From the NCBI GenBank assembly GCA_009774245.1, contig VSNM01000005.1, positions 1-64,000 on the forward strand: 64,000 nucleotides of DNA, in the 5' to 3' direction. The DNA comes from Lachnospiraceae bacterium. Its GTDB lineage: Bacteria; Bacillota; Clostridia; Lachnospirales; Lachnospiraceae. A program made the position numbers and the translations under genes. Below, piece by piece: positions 25,185-34,290 of this stretch; positions within the stretch are counted from its first letter, which is position 1; each line of letters starts with the position of its first letter. A model generated the notes under the pieces. That model was not told the DNA's origin. It worked only from the letters and a program-made list of their open reading frames with translations, and did not search any database.

Positions 25185-26954
25185 ATGGATTTCTTTGCAT
25201 TGCTGACAATGGTTGGCGGGCTGGCATTATTTTTATATGGAATGAAAACGATGGGAGACGCCTTGTCAAAAATGGCGGGCGGCAGGCTGGAACAGGTACT
25301 GGAGCGTATGACGGATAATCCCGTGAAGGCTGTCCTGCTTGGGGCGGGCGTGACAGCGGTGATCCAGTCTTCTTCCGCGACAACGGTTATGGTAGTGGGG
25401 TTTGTCAATTCCGGTGTTATGAAGCTGTCACAGGCAGTCGGCGTGATCATGGGTGCAAATATCGGTACGACAGTTACCTCATGGATTCTAAGCCTTTCCG
25501 GCATCGAAAGCGGGAATTTCTTTGTAAAACTTCTGAAACCTTCGTCTTTTTCCCCAGTACTGGCGCTCATCGGCGTGATACTGGTAATGTTTGTCAAAAA
25601 TACGAAAAAGAATGATGTGGGAACGATTCTGATCGGGTTTGCGGTGCTGATGTTTGGAATGGATACCATGAGCAGTGCCGTAAAGCCGCTTGCAGACGTG
25701 CCGGAATTTACCTCACTTTTTACGGCATTTGCAAACCCTCTTTTAGGTTTGATAGTCGGAGCGGTTTTAACCGCAGTGATCCAGAGTTCTTCTGCTTCTG
25801 TTGGTATTTTACAGGCAATGTGTGCCACCGGAGGCGTGACGGTGGGGGCTGCGCTTCCTGTGATTATGGGGCAGAATATCGGAACTTGTGTCACAGCCCT
25901 GCTTTCCGGCGTCGGGGCAAACAGGAATGCAAGAAGGGCGTCTTTGGTACATCTGTATTTTAACCTGATAGGCACACTTGTATTTATGGCAACCTTTTAT
26001 GGCTTGAATCATTTTGTACAGTTTGCTTTTTTAGCAGATACGGCAAACGGCGCAGTCATTGCGGTGATACACAGCGTATTTAATGTTGCCGCGACAATTA
26101 TGCTGCTTCCTGCTTCCGGGCTGCTGGTAAAACTCGCATATTTTACCATTCCGCAGTCAGGGGACGAGACACTGGAAACATCAGAAAGAGTGCTGGACGA
26201 AAGATTTCTGGAAAAGCCTGCCTTTGCAGTAGCACAATGTAAAAATGCGGTATGTGATATGGCGCAGCTTATCTTGAAAGCAATGAATTTATGCGTATCC
26301 GTGCAGGAAAAGTATGATGAAAATGCGGTGCAGACAGTTATGGAAATTGAGCAGGAGGTAGATGCCAGGGAAGATGAGTTATCGTCCTATCTGGCAAAAC
26401 TTTCCTCAAAGCCTCTTTCAGAGCAGGACAGCAAAACCATCAGTCAGTTTAGCAGGTGCATTACGGATTTTGAGAGGATATCCGATTATACGAAAGGCAT
26501 CGCATTTGCTCAGAAGAAGCTGCATAAGAGTAAAGAAAAATTTTCAAGGAAAGCCGCTGCCGAAGCAGGGCTGATCTATGAGGCAACTCTCGAGATCGTG
26601 GAATGTACGGTTTCAGGTTTTATACATGGGGACGAGGAGATGGCTTTCCGCATTGATCCACTTGCCGACGTGATCAGTCTGGTTAAAAAAGATATCAGGA
26701 AGAATCATGGCAAGCGGCTGGAAAAGGGAAAGTGCTCCGTGGAACTCGGCATGGCGCTTACAGATATGGCCACTTCCCTGGATCGTATTGCGAAGCATTG
26801 TTCCAACATAGCGGAGGAGCAGATGGCATCCGGGACAGACCGGCACGCATTACACCAGTATGCACGGGACGTCAAGGAGGGGAACGGGCTGTATAAGGAG
26901 CTGCTTGAAGAATATACGGAAAAGTATTCGCTGAAAAAACTTGAGGAAACATAA
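25185..26954 (+). CDS. Na/Pi cotransporter with C-terminal PhoU-like domain
   Basis: The 589-residue inner-membrane protein has the duplicated NptA/YjbB core: VTAVIQSSSATTVMVVGFVN (near residue 57) and LTAVIQSSSASVGILQAM (near 195), the QSSS motifs that bind sodium and phosphate. The last ~240 residues are helical and soluble (two three-helix PhoU-like repeats). ATG 25185 follows GGGGGAGG; the frame extends upstream to 25146 without a better site. It takes up or exports phosphate with sodium. A two-component system follows ~460 bases downstream. Confidence 0.88.
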   Translation: MDFFALLTMVGGLALFLYGMKTMGDALSKMAGGRLEQVLERMTDNPVKAVLLGAGVTAVIQSSSATTVMVVGFVNSGVMKLSQAVGVIMGANIGTTVTSWILSLSGIESGNFFVKLLKPSSFSPVLALIGVILVMFVKNTKKNDVGTILIGFAVLMFGMDTMSSAVKPLADVPEFTSLFTAFANPLLGLIVGAVLTAVIQSSSASVGILQAMCATGGVTVGAALPVIMGQNIGTCVTALLSGVGANRNARRASLVHLYFNLIGTLVFMATFYGLNHFVQFAFLADTANGAVIAVIHSVFNVAATIMLLPASGLLVKLAYFTIPQSGDETLETSERVLDERFLEKPAFAVAQCKNAVCDMAQLILKAMNLCVSVQEKYDENAVQTVMEIEQEVDAREDELSSYLAKLSSKPLSEQDSKTISQFSRCITDFERISDYTKGIAFAQKKLHKSKEKFSRKAAAEAGLIYEATLEIVECTVSGFIHGDEEMAFRIDPLADVISLVKKDIRKNHGKRLEKGKCSVELGMALTDMATSLDRIAKHCSNIAEEQMASGTDRHALHQYARDVKEGNGLYKELLEEYTEKYSLKKLEET

Positions 26955-27102
26955 ATTATCGATAAAATGCAGCTTCATTTTTAGGATTGTGTATCCATTG
27001 TGAAACAACTTATAAATATACATTGTAAATGGCAGATAAAGATTTTATAATCAAAGAAATAAATCAGGATTTATGAGGCTAAGACTAAATAAGGAGCATA
27101 TT

Positions 27103-27327
27103 ATGAAAAAAATATTTTGTGGTGCAGTGATAGCTTTAATGGGCGTAACTTATTCAATAGCACTTATGGTACTGGCAACGGTTAATGATGTGCATGGTAA
27201 TGGAGTATCTGGATTGTGGGGATTGTTACAAGGATATGATGCGGAACTTCCGTTTATCATATCTTTATGTGTTGTTATGATTGGGATTGCCGTATGTATT
27301 TGGGGAGTATTTGAAAAGGAAAAATAA
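27103..27327 (+). CDS. Small membrane protein, two transmembrane segments
   Basis: The 74-residue product has hydrophobic stretches at ~4-24 and ~48-68 with a short polar loop between them and a Lys/Glu tail. AAGGAG precedes ATG 27103. It is the only gene between the transporter and the response regulator; family unknown. The gap 26955-27102 is AT-rich with no other gene. Confidence 0.5.
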   Translation: MKKIFCGAVIALMGVTYSIALMVLATVNDVHGNGVSGLWGLLQGYDAELPFIISLCVVMIGIAVCIWGVFEKEK

Positions 27328-27412
27328 TGTAATTCCCGTTTACGGAGCTATTAAGCCGTGGCAGACTGAGTGATGCATGATTTAAAAATTTCAGGGAAAG
27401 GAAGCTGGAGCT

Positions 27413-28084
27413 ATGCCACTAATCTATATTTTGGAAGATGATAAAAATATTCAGGAGATAGAATATTATGCCATCAAGGGTAACGGATATGATGTGCGAG
27501 CGTTTGATGACGCGGGAGCTTTTGACAGGGGCATGCAGGAAATGAAGCCGGATTTACTGCTGCTTGATGTCATGCTGCCGAAGGAGGACGGACTGTCCGT
27601 ACTCAAAAGGCTCCGCGCGGATAATGACACCAAGGAACTGCCCGTCATACTTGTGACTGCGAAAGATTCGGAGATCGATACCGTCAGGGGACTTGACCTG
27701 GGGGCTGACGACTACATCACAAAACCGTTTGGCGTGATGGAGCTGATATCACGGATTAGGGCGATCCTGCGGCGCATCAGGCCGGTGGGCGATGACGTGG
27801 CCTTAAAATATAAAAATATATACCTGGACCAGGAAAGACGGGTCTGCCTTGTGGACAGGGAAAATGTGGAACTGACATTCAAGGAGTATGAGCTGCTCCG
27901 GCTGTTCCTTTCCAATCCGGGGATTGTGCTGACAAGGGAAATCATCATGGAAACGGTATGGGGGACGGATTTTGCGGGGGAAAGCAGGACTGTTGACATG
28001 CATATCAAAACACTCCGCAAAAAGCTGGGTGAAGCGGGCAGCCTGGTCATTACTGTGAGGAATGTGGGGTATAAGCTGGAATGA
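27413..28084 (+). CDS. OmpR/PhoB-type response regulator
   Basis: The 223-residue protein has a receiver domain with acidic pocket ILEDD (residues 6-10), phospho-acceptor Asp52 in LLLLDVMLPKEDG, and switch Thr/Lys in VILVTAKDS and ADDYITKPFG. Residues ~130-223 form a winged helix (LTFKEYELLRLFLSNPG, VDMHIKTLRKKLGEAG). GGAAAGGAAGC precedes ATG 27413. It overlaps the kinase gene by four bases. The location beside a Na/Pi transporter suggests a phosphate-linked signal, by inference only. Confidence 0.92.
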   Translation: MPLIYILEDDKNIQEIEYYAIKGNGYDVRAFDDAGAFDRGMQEMKPDLLLLDVMLPKEDGLSVLKRLRADNDTKELPVILVTAKDSEIDTVRGLDLGADDYITKPFGVMELISRIRAILRRIRPVGDDVALKYKNIYLDQERRVCLVDRENVELTFKEYELLRLFLSNPGIVLTREIIMETVWGTDFAGESRTVDMHIKTLRKKLGEAGSLVITVRNVGYKLE

Positions 28085-29406
28085 GGCAGAAAATAAACAG
28101 ACAGTTCACCGTCATCGCGCTTTTTTCCGTTGTGATCACCACGATTGTCATGACCGCGGTTTTTTATGCGCAGTTAAAAAAACAGGTTTTTTCTGACCTG
28201 GCAGTTGTGGCAGATATACTGACGGATGGAGGCTCCTGTGAGCGAAAAATAGACAATTTAAGAATTACACTGATCGATACGGACGGTAAGGTTCTGTCTG
28301 ATTCCACGGTAGACGGGCAGTCGCTTGCCAACCATCTGGGCCGGCCGGAAATTGCGGAGGCGGTATCTTCCGGAACCGGTATGGGGATCAGAAAGTCGGA
28401 TACCCTGTCGGAGAGCGTATTTTACTATGCAAAAAAACTGGATAACGGGCAGATACTCAGGGTAGGAAGGGAGGCGCACAGCGTTGTGGCCGTCCTTCTG
28501 TCCGCCCTGCCAATGGTGCTGACGACGGCGCTGCTCCTTGCGGCCATCTGTCTGATGGTGTCGCATTACCTTACCTCCGCCATTGTGAAGCCGATCGATG
28601 AGATGGCAGGGGACATGGAGCATATTGATGAGGGGAAAAGTTATCCGGAGCTGATCCCTTTTACAAGAAAAATCCGCTTACAGCATGAGGAAATCCTGTC
28701 TGCCGCTAATATCAGGCAGGAATTTACCGCCAACGTAAGCCATGAACTCAAAACGCCCCTTGCGGCGATATCAGGCTACGCAGAGCTGATGGAGGCAGGG
28801 CTTGTGGATGAAAAGGAGATGAAGCGCTTTGCGGGGGAAATCCGCAAAAGCGCGGCAAGGCTGCTTACCCTGATCAATGACATTCTGAAGCTCTCACAGT
28901 TAGATGCAGGAAATGCAAAGGATGTCCTTGACGTGGTAAATCTGGCGGAGATTGCAAAGGAAAGCGTGGAGATGCTCTCTTACGGGGCGGCGAAAAATGG
29001 TATTGACATCGTGTATGAAGGGGAGGACAGGGCCGATGTCCATATCGGAAAGGAACTTGCGCAGGAACTTGCCTACAACCTGATTGAGAACGCCATAAGG
29101 TATAACAAACCAGACGGCAGGGTGACTGTAGAAGTGCAGAAAGATGGGCAGCAGGTAATCTTTTCTGTGGAGGATACCGGCATCGGCATTCCGCCGGAGC
29201 ATCAGGAGCGGATTTTTGAACGTTTTTACCGGGTGGATAAGAGCCGGTCGAAGGAGCTTGGAGGCACGGGGCTTGGGCTTGCGATTGTAAAGCATATCTG
29301 TAACCTGACAGATGCGGATGTTAGCCTGACGAGTAAGCCGGGGGGCGGAACGAAGATACTTGTTGTCTGGGGCAGGGGCAGCGCCAGAATGATCAAGGAA
29401 CTGTAA
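28081..29406 (+). CDS. Sensor histidine kinase (PhoR-like)
   Basis: The 441-residue kinase has membrane segments at ~11-30 and ~134-162 enclosing a ~100-residue sensor region, a HAMP-like linker, His221 in FTANVSHELKTPLAAISGY, and the catalytic boxes NLIENAIRYNKPDG (N), DTGIGIPPEHQERIFERFYR (G1/F) and GGTGLGLAIVKHI (G2). It phosphorylates the regulator encoded just upstream (ATGA overlap). The ligand is unknown. Confidence 0.92.
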   Translation: MRQKINRQFTVIALFSVVITTIVMTAVFYAQLKKQVFSDLAVVADILTDGGSCERKIDNLRITLIDTDGKVLSDSTVDGQSLANHLGRPEIAEAVSSGTGMGIRKSDTLSESVFYYAKKLDNGQILRVGREAHSVVAVLLSALPMVLTTALLLAAICLMVSHYLTSAIVKPIDEMAGDMEHIDEGKSYPELIPFTRKIRLQHEEILSAANIRQEFTANVSHELKTPLAAISGYAELMEAGLVDEKEMKRFAGEIRKSAARLLTLINDILKLSQLDAGNAKDVLDVVNLAEIAKESVEMLSYGAAKNGIDIVYEGEDRADVHIGKELAQELAYNLIENAIRYNKPDGRVTVEVQKDGQQVIFSVEDTGIGIPPEHQERIFERFYRVDKSRSKELGGTGLGLAIVKHICNLTDADVSLTSKPGGGTKILVVWGRGSARMIKEL

Positions 29407-29441
29407 ACAGTTTCTATATAAAAGATTTGGAGGTTAAAGAC

Positions 29442-30392
29442 ATGGAGATGGTATTACAGATATTTTTATTGGCCGCAGGGTTTACGATGCTTATTAAGGG
29501 TGCGGATTTTTTTGTGGATGGTTCCTCAGGAATTGCTTCGAAGTTTGGGATTCCGCAGCTTGTGGTCGGGCTGACCATTGTCGCGATGGGAACAAGTGCC
29601 CCCGAGGCCGCGGTAAGCATCTCGGCGGCGCTTAAGGGGAATGCTGGCATTACCATCGGAAATGTGGCGGGAAGCAATATTCTGAATATCCTTGTCATCT
29701 TAGGACTTACGGCATTTTTGACAAAAAAAGTAGTTCCTGTTGCATCTTCGACTATAAAATATGAAATGCCCTTTATGGTTGTAACAATGTTAATCCTCCT
29801 CTGGATGGGATATGTGGGAAATGAGATATCAAGACTGGAAGGAGCCGGATTATGGGTTGTTTTCGTGTTATATCTTTTTTATCTCTTAAAGATGGCAAAA
29901 AAAGGTGATGACAAGAATTCAAAGGACGATGCGGGAGAAGATAAAAAGGAAAAAAGTATGGGAATGCTGCTTCTGTTCACAGTTGCCGGTCTTGCGCTTA
30001 TCGTGCTCGGAAGCAGCGTCACCGTGGATGCGGCGACGGCGATTGCAAGGATCATAGGCCTGAGTGAGCGGTTTATCGGGCTTACGATTGTGGCGCTGGG
30101 AACCTCCCTGCCGGAATTGTTCACATCTGTTTCAGCGGCGCGAAAAGGCAGCGCGGATATTGCGATCGGAAATATTGTGGGAAGCAATATTTTTAATATC
30201 CTTTTTGTGGTAGGGACATCTGCGCTGATCACACCGGTCGCTTTCGAGAGTAAATTTATCGTGGATTTCATGGTGGCTGTGGCGGCGGGCGTGCTGCTGT
30301 GGGTTTTCTCTCACAGTGGAAAGAGCCTGAACCGTGCGGAGGGCGGCGTGCTGCTGCTTGGATATCTGGGATATTTTATCTATTTACTGTAA
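29442..30392 (+). CDS. Calcium/sodium exchanger (CaCA family, YrbG type)
   Basis: The 316-residue membrane protein has the two inverted CaCA alpha repeats: VGLTIVAMGTSAPEAAVSIS (near residue 43) and GLTIVALGTSLPELFTSVSA (near 210), each with the ion-binding G-T-S-x-P-E core and N-V-A-G-S-N/N-I-V-G-S-N following. About ten helices are seen with a charged cytoplasmic loop (KGDDKNSKDDAGEDKKEK). GGAGG precedes ATG 29442; TTG 29427 is upstream of the site. It exports calcium or potassium-dependent counter-ions. Confidence 0.9.
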   Translation: MEMVLQIFLLAAGFTMLIKGADFFVDGSSGIASKFGIPQLVVGLTIVAMGTSAPEAAVSISAALKGNAGITIGNVAGSNILNILVILGLTAFLTKKVVPVASSTIKYEMPFMVVTMLILLWMGYVGNEISRLEGAGLWVVFVLYLFYLLKMAKKGDDKNSKDDAGEDKKEKSMGMLLLFTVAGLALIVLGSSVTVDAATAIARIIGLSERFIGLTIVALGTSLPELFTSVSAARKGSADIAIGNIVGSNIFNILFVVGTSALITPVAFESKFIVDFMVAVAAGVLLWVFSHSGKSLNRAEGGVLLLGYLGYFIYLL

Positions 30393-30420
30393 ATCATAAT
30401 CTTTGGGAGAGAGGTGTGGG

Positions 30421-31211
30421 ATGGACGGAATAAACAGAACCTTATATATTCCGCTCTATGGCAGGGCAAAAGTCAGTAAAATGGGAATTATCCTTAATGA
30501 CAAGTCCGCAGAGGAGATTTGGGAAAAGAACCCTGTACCTCTGGGTAAACAGTCAAAGTCAAGGTGGCTAACTTATTTCATGGCAATGCGGGCAAGGCAG
30601 TTTGATGACTGGGCAAAAATGCAGTTAGCGGATCATCCGGATGCCATTGTGCTGCATATTGGATGCGGTTTGGACAGTCGTGTAAAACGAGTAAACGGAC
30701 ATAACCATCCGTGGTATGATATTGATTTTCCGGATGTGATCGCCGAACGCCGCCGTTTTTTTGCCGGGAGCGGGGAATACAGGATGCTTCCTGGAGATGT
30801 ATCGTCTTTGGAGTGGCTGTCAGGGATTGATTATTGCGGCACTGCCGTAATAATCATGGAAGGGGTCAGCATGTATCTTGCGCCAGATACGTTAAAAGGT
30901 TTATTTGCAGCGTTGACACAGCATTTTTCAGGTGTGCATCTGCTGATGGATGTTTACACACAATTTGGTGCGCAAATGTCTAAATTAAAGAATCCCATAA
31001 AAGAGGCTGGCGTAACACAGACATATGGGGGGGGGATGTTCCGGAGATACTTCCTGATGCATGTGAGCTCAAATATATCCGCGAGCATTCTATGACGCCG
31101 CCCAATTTGATAAATGAGCTGCAGGAACCTGATCGGTTTGTTTTCAGGAAACTCTATGCGGGAAGTTTCGCAAGGAAAATATATCGGTTATATGAGTATC
31201 AAAAGGGATGA
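30421..31211 (+). pseudogene. Class I SAM methyltransferase (LCMT-like) with frameshift in a run of nine Gs
   Basis: The reading from ATG 30421 gives LGKQSKSRWLTYFMAMRARQ, the S-adenosylmethionine loop VLHIGCGLDSRVKR (near residue 75), DIDFPDVIAERR and IIMEGVSMYLAPDTL. At 31027-31035 there are nine consecutive Gs; the normal continuation (DVPEILPDACELKYI... to a stop at 31209-31211) is one base out of frame. A run of ten or seven Gs would restore it. In the observed sequence the protein ends at 31095 with a scrambled tail. It may be a phase-variable gene, a recent mutation or an assembly error. The family (leucine carboxyl methyltransferase-like, also Ppm1/PKMT) methylates small molecules or proteins. 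Confidence 0.7.
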
Positions 31212-31237
31212 AGCTTTAAAAAGAGAGGTGGAAACAT

Positions 31238-31727
31238 ATGCAAAAGAAACTCATTCTGGTTATCCAAACATATATTTGCAGTGGCCGGGCAGCCGTTTGA
31301 ATGCAGCAGCGATTTCTTTGAACAGTATATCAGGAATCCAGAGTATGACTGTATCGTGGCGCTGGAAGCTTTGGATTATGAGGATATTGTGCTCATCAAT
31401 GCTCCCTTTACCAGGGAAATCCGGAATATGGAATATATCCTGAACCTGAAAGACAGGCTAAGGGAGAAAAATGCCAATCTTGTCGTTGTCTGGGTGGAGA
31501 CGTCCCCGGAGATTGTACATGAACGCATGATCCTCAGAAATTCGGAGCGCGATACATGGAAGCTGGCGCACTGGGATGAGTACCTTGCGGAGTGTAATTT
31601 TAATATCCCGTCTAACCTTGATGACCCGAAGATCAAGGACGATCTCCTTATCATCAAGAATGATAACCGGCAGGAACTGGAGGTTTCCATGAAAGAGGTG
31701 CTGGATATCCTGGAAGACAATGTATGA
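31238..31727 (+). pseudogene. P-loop nucleotide kinase-like protein, missing its Walker A region
   Basis: ATG 31238 follows AGAGAGGTGG and starts MQKKLILVI, the usual lead-in to a P-loop, but the frame then shifts and no G-x4-GK-S/T follows. Homology resumes from 31281 in another frame with DFFEQYIRNPEYDCIVALEA, VVVWVETSPEIVHERMILRN and the DTWKLAHWDEYLAE lid region, running to 31727. This is the layout of small AAA/adenylylate kinase-like proteins. An internal deletion has removed the ATP site, so it is inactive. Confidence 0.5.
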
Positions 31728-31743
31728 CGGAGGGGTGTGTAAA

Positions 31744-31875
31744 ATGACAAGTGGCTGTATAGGGATATTGGCTGTGACTGCCAATCCTCATAAAGAAGCA
31801 GTGGACCTGGTGGAACAGCAGACGGATGAGCTTGTTCGGGATACCTGTCAATCAGGAGATATCTGCCATGAATAA
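31744..31875 (+). CDS. Small ORF, 43 residues, unknown
   Basis: A short frame with a strong GGAGG nine bases before ATG 31744 encodes a 43-residue peptide whose stop overlaps the next gene. It could be a remnant of a larger gene that once stood here. No family is recognised, and the residues show no signal peptide. Confidence 0.3.
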   Translation: MTSGCIGILAVTANPHKEAVDLVEQQTDELVRDTCQSGDICHE

Positions 31876-32146
31876 TTCTTTACTGTATTATAGTGTTGGT
31901 GCGCTTTTATACTGTCCTGCGAACAGAAAGACAGTCGTTGATTCCATTGTCAATAACAGGTTTGGCACAAAATATTCGCTGGCATTATACCTGGAGGATA
32001 CCATACGGGATGACTGCGTGGCAGAAGCAGAACAGATTCTGGCTAACTCACTGTGCCAACTGGAACAGCAGCTGCAGTCAAAAGACTTTTACCTGCCGAA
32101 AATCTTTGTCCGTGTGAGAAATGCACATTGTCGGACGGCAAATTGA
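31868..32146 (+). pseudogene. HpcH/HpaI aldolase / citrate lyase-like fragment
   Basis: The start ATG 31868 and the text LLYYSVGALLYCPANRKTVV, then LALYLEDTIRDDCVAEAEQI and FYLPKIFVRVRN, match the N-terminal ~85 residues of the HpcH/HpaI aldolase-like protein of tellurium-resistance (ter) type clusters. After about 32120 the sequence is unrelated and stops. Two-thirds of the protein is missing. No TerD, TerC or other ter gene is seen intact here. Confidence 0.5.
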
Positions 32147-32280
32147 CGGAGACGATAAAAGCAAATTATTTTTTCACACTACGCAGAATTGATCGTGTTG
32201 CATTTTATAAAAAAGCACATTCCAGTCGGAAATATGGCGCATTACCGTCAGAATTGACCAGATCAGACAGCCTGGAAAAT

Positions 32281-32319
32281 ATATAAAAGGCCATGACATC
32301 CGTTACAGAAGTCATGACC
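32281..32319 (-). terminator. Intrinsic terminator of the minus-strand small gene
   Basis: Read on the minus strand, 32319-32311 pairs with 32297-32289 (nine bases, one G-T) and the 3' arm is followed by TTTTATAT. It lies 24 bases after the stop of the gene at 32343-32672. The gap 32147-32342 holds nothing else I can support. Confidence 0.6.
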
Positions 32320-32342
32320 TGTCTAAGGCATCGGCCAGGGGA

Positions 32343-32672
32343 TCAGTCAGATGCCTTGTCTGTAATAAGGGCTTCAAGATACATGAGTCCGGTGGCGACT
32401 GTCACAGCATCATCTTCCCCCATCAGCCTGCTGATCCGCTCTCTGTTCCAGAAAAAGTCAGAGAGTTTTGACCGCTCGCATCCCACATCATGGCTGGGGA
32501 TACACAGGTAATCCCCATATTTATGCTGTCCGGTAAGGATGTGAAAATAAGTTCCGCGTCCCTCGATCTCCGCTTCATACTGCCGTCCTGTCCTGGATGC
32601 TTTGAGCAGACAAACCTCGGCTTCCCAGGTTTCGCACCCGTTTTCTTTTTTCAGGATACATGTGTATTTCAT
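32343..32672 (-). CDS. Conserved hypothetical protein of mobile-element type
   Basis: The 109-residue product has a predicted beta-rich N-terminal half (TWEAEVCLLKASRTGRQYEA, GRGTYFHILTG) and a hydrophilic C-terminal half. AGGAGGT lies at good spacing before the ATG at 32672. It lies 13 bases downstream, on the same strand, of a transposition-ATPase fragment, and has its own terminator. Similar small proteins accompany conjugative or transposon genes; function unknown. Confidence 0.55.
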   Translation of the reverse strand: MKYTCILKKENGCETWEAEVCLLKASRTGRQYEAEIEGRGTYFHILTGQHKYGDYLCIPSHDVGCERSKLSDFFWNRERISRLMGEDDAVTVATGLMYLEALITDKASD

Positions 32673-32685
32673 AAATGTTTACCTC

Positions 32686-32925
32686 CTAAGAAAGATTCTG
32701 GTTACTGACCGCGGCCAGGATGACCCCCGTGTCAATGGTCTTTTTATCCATCTGTGCCCCCGGCACGAGTGCATCGGTCATCAGGTTGTCCACCAGGCGT
32801 GGATTTCCCTGGGAATGGCTGTGTACGGCAGAAAGGGCTGCCTGGTCGATGATGCTGGCGTCCACCTCCAATCTTTGAGTAATCAATGGCAGGGGGATTG
32901 TTGCGCTTTGTCCGGCAGTTCTCAT
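32686..32925 (-). pseudogene. ExeA/TniB-like AAA ATPase C-terminal fragment
   Basis: The ~79 residues LSAVHSHSQGNPRLVDNLMT and onward, with DALVPGAQMDKKTIDTGVIL, match the last part of ATPases encoded in transposons of the IS21/Tn7-like ExeA/TniB group (helical lid with the G-N-P-R-L motif). The Walker A/B portion is absent. Truncated 5' end lies near 32925, where a plus-strand terminator begins. Confidence 0.5.
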
Positions 32926-32946
32926 TTAGCCGCTAAATAGTGTGGG

Positions 32947-32986
32947 GCAGGAATCCGGCTTTGGAGAGGGGGATTCCTGCTTTTTT
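32947..32986 (+). terminator. Strong intrinsic terminator without an adjacent gene
   Basis: A perfect 10-bp stem (32947-32956 with 32971-32980) is followed by six Ts. No plus-strand gene ends before it; it is probably left over from a deleted gene. Confidence 0.7.
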
Positions 32987-33101
32987 CTTTATGTTACATA
33001 AATAATGATAACATATCCTGTCAAGAAAACAATCTGACGGATTCTCCATCAGATACTTATCCCTTTGAGAGAAATTAATTTGAAGAAAAGGATTGATTTT
33101 T

Positions 33102-33254
33102 ATAAAAGATAATTTGGCGGATAATAGCCGGGAACTGGGACTGTCCGTGAAAACACTCACATGGGACATGGATAATGACGGTGACTGGGCGGAGCATGTA
33201 AAGGGCGTGGACGATTACCTGTATGACCTGGAGCAGAAAAAAAGCAATAGTTAA
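33102..33254 (+). pseudogene. Primase/TOPRIM-like C-terminal fragment
   Basis: About 50 codons to a stop at 33252-33254 read LGLSVKTLTWDMDNDGDWAE, then KGVDDYLYDLEQKK. The tail with K-G-x-D-D-Y-L is typical of the end of ICE or plasmid replication primase-like proteins. The rest of the gene is missing. Confidence 0.4.
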
Positions 33255-33324
33255 TTTGTGCAGAGGATGGTACAATATATAAAAAACATCAGGCGGCCTT
33301 ACGGGTCATGGAAAGGAGAATGGT

Positions 33325-33549
33325 ATGTCAACATTGGAGAAAACGATAAATCTGTTGAACGCCCTGCCGGAAAACCAGATAGAAACGATATATAGCTTTG
33401 TGCAGTTTCTCAGCTCACAGCAGACGAAAGAAATGCCGGGAGGTGAAAAATCTCTGGATGACATTTTGGGGAATATAGTAGGTGTGATACCGGATACGGG
33501 GAAAACACTGGAGGAAAGGATGAGGGAACGGTATGAAGCTGTTAATTGA
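33325..33549 (+). CDS. Antitoxin-like small protein paired with a PIN toxin
   Basis: The 74-residue protein has an N-terminal helix LEKTINLLNALPENQIETIY, then a short FVQFLSSQQ segment, and an acidic tail rich in Glu/Arg (GKTLEERMRERYEAVN). This shape is typical of the small antitoxins that precede PIN-domain toxins. AAAGGAG precedes ATG 33325, with a TACAAT -10-like box at 33272-33277. Its end overlaps the toxin start at 33533. The antitoxin is intact although the toxin is frameshifted. Confidence 0.6.
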   Translation: MSTLEKTINLLNALPENQIETIYSFVQFLSSQQTKEMPGGEKSLDDILGNIVGVIPDTGKTLEERMRERYEAVN

Positions 33550-33942
33550 TACCAATGTGCTTCTGGATATGGTTCTTAAAGAAACGGGTATGATATTTCG
33601 GTAAAACTGTTCAGGAAGATCAGGGAGCAGGGAATCCTTGCATGTATAACGGCATCTTCTGTAACGGATCTGTTTTATATTATCCGCAAAGAAACACATG
33701 ATACAGAACGGACATATGTTATCATGGAAAACATTTTCTGTCTGGTAACAGTTCTTTCTGTAACGGAAAAGGACATACAGGATGCGTTTGGACAGAAATG
33801 GAAAGATTTTGAGGACTGTGTGCAGTATATGACAGGGCGGAATAATCGGGTGGATTACCTTATCACGGCAAACCGGAAAGATCACAAGGATGTTTCCCTG
33901 TCTGTACTGACTCCGCCCATGTGGAGTTGGCGCAGTTCCTGA
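33533..33942 (+). pseudogene. PIN-domain toxin, frameshifted
   Basis: From ATG 33533 the reading MKLLIDTNVLLDMVLKETG is the PIN start with the first catalytic Asp. One base later (about 33588) the frame shifts, and the rest continues in another frame: VKLFRKIREQGILACITASS, FEDCVQYMTGRNN and VDYLITANRKDH, ending with a stop at 33942. The second-half active acids are present out of frame. The toxin, an RNase by family, is presumably not made as a full protein. Confidence 0.6.
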
Positions 33943-34256
33943 ATGGCATGGAGCGGGGGAAGGCACAGTATATCGTGGACGCGGTAATGGCGTACCAGCG
34001 CGGAGGGCAGGTTGGAGTTTCCGCTTTGGCAGGAGCTGGGCATCCGGCGGATTATGAGACAATCCGGAAGATTGTGCTGCAGGTCATGGAAGAACGGGAG
34101 AACGGAGCCTATGGCAGCAATGTGGCTGTGGCGGGAGCAATAGAAACGGCTCAACAGGCAGAAACTTTTGGCGAAAATGGACTGACAGGACTGGATGATG
34201 ATGCGTTAGGCGGTATCTTACAGTCGTTGGAGGCGTTTTTCACCATTCTGATTTGA
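33921..34256 (+). pseudogene. Unknown plasmid- or ICE-type protein fragment
   Basis: The reading MELAQFLNGMERGKAQYIVD, then YETIRKIVLQVMEERENGAY, spans 111 residues. It lacks a ribosome site and its true start was probably upstream, within the PIN-gene junction, where the in-frame upstream codons give TDSAHVELAQFLNGMERGK. The QYIVDAVMAYQRG pattern resembles partner proteins of plasmid partition or ParM-type genes, but I cannot name it. A GC-rich hairpin (34259-34264 with 34269-34274) follows the stop. Confidence 0.35.
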
Positions 34257-34290
34257 ACGCCCGCCAAAGCGGGCAGATGGGAGTTAGCGT

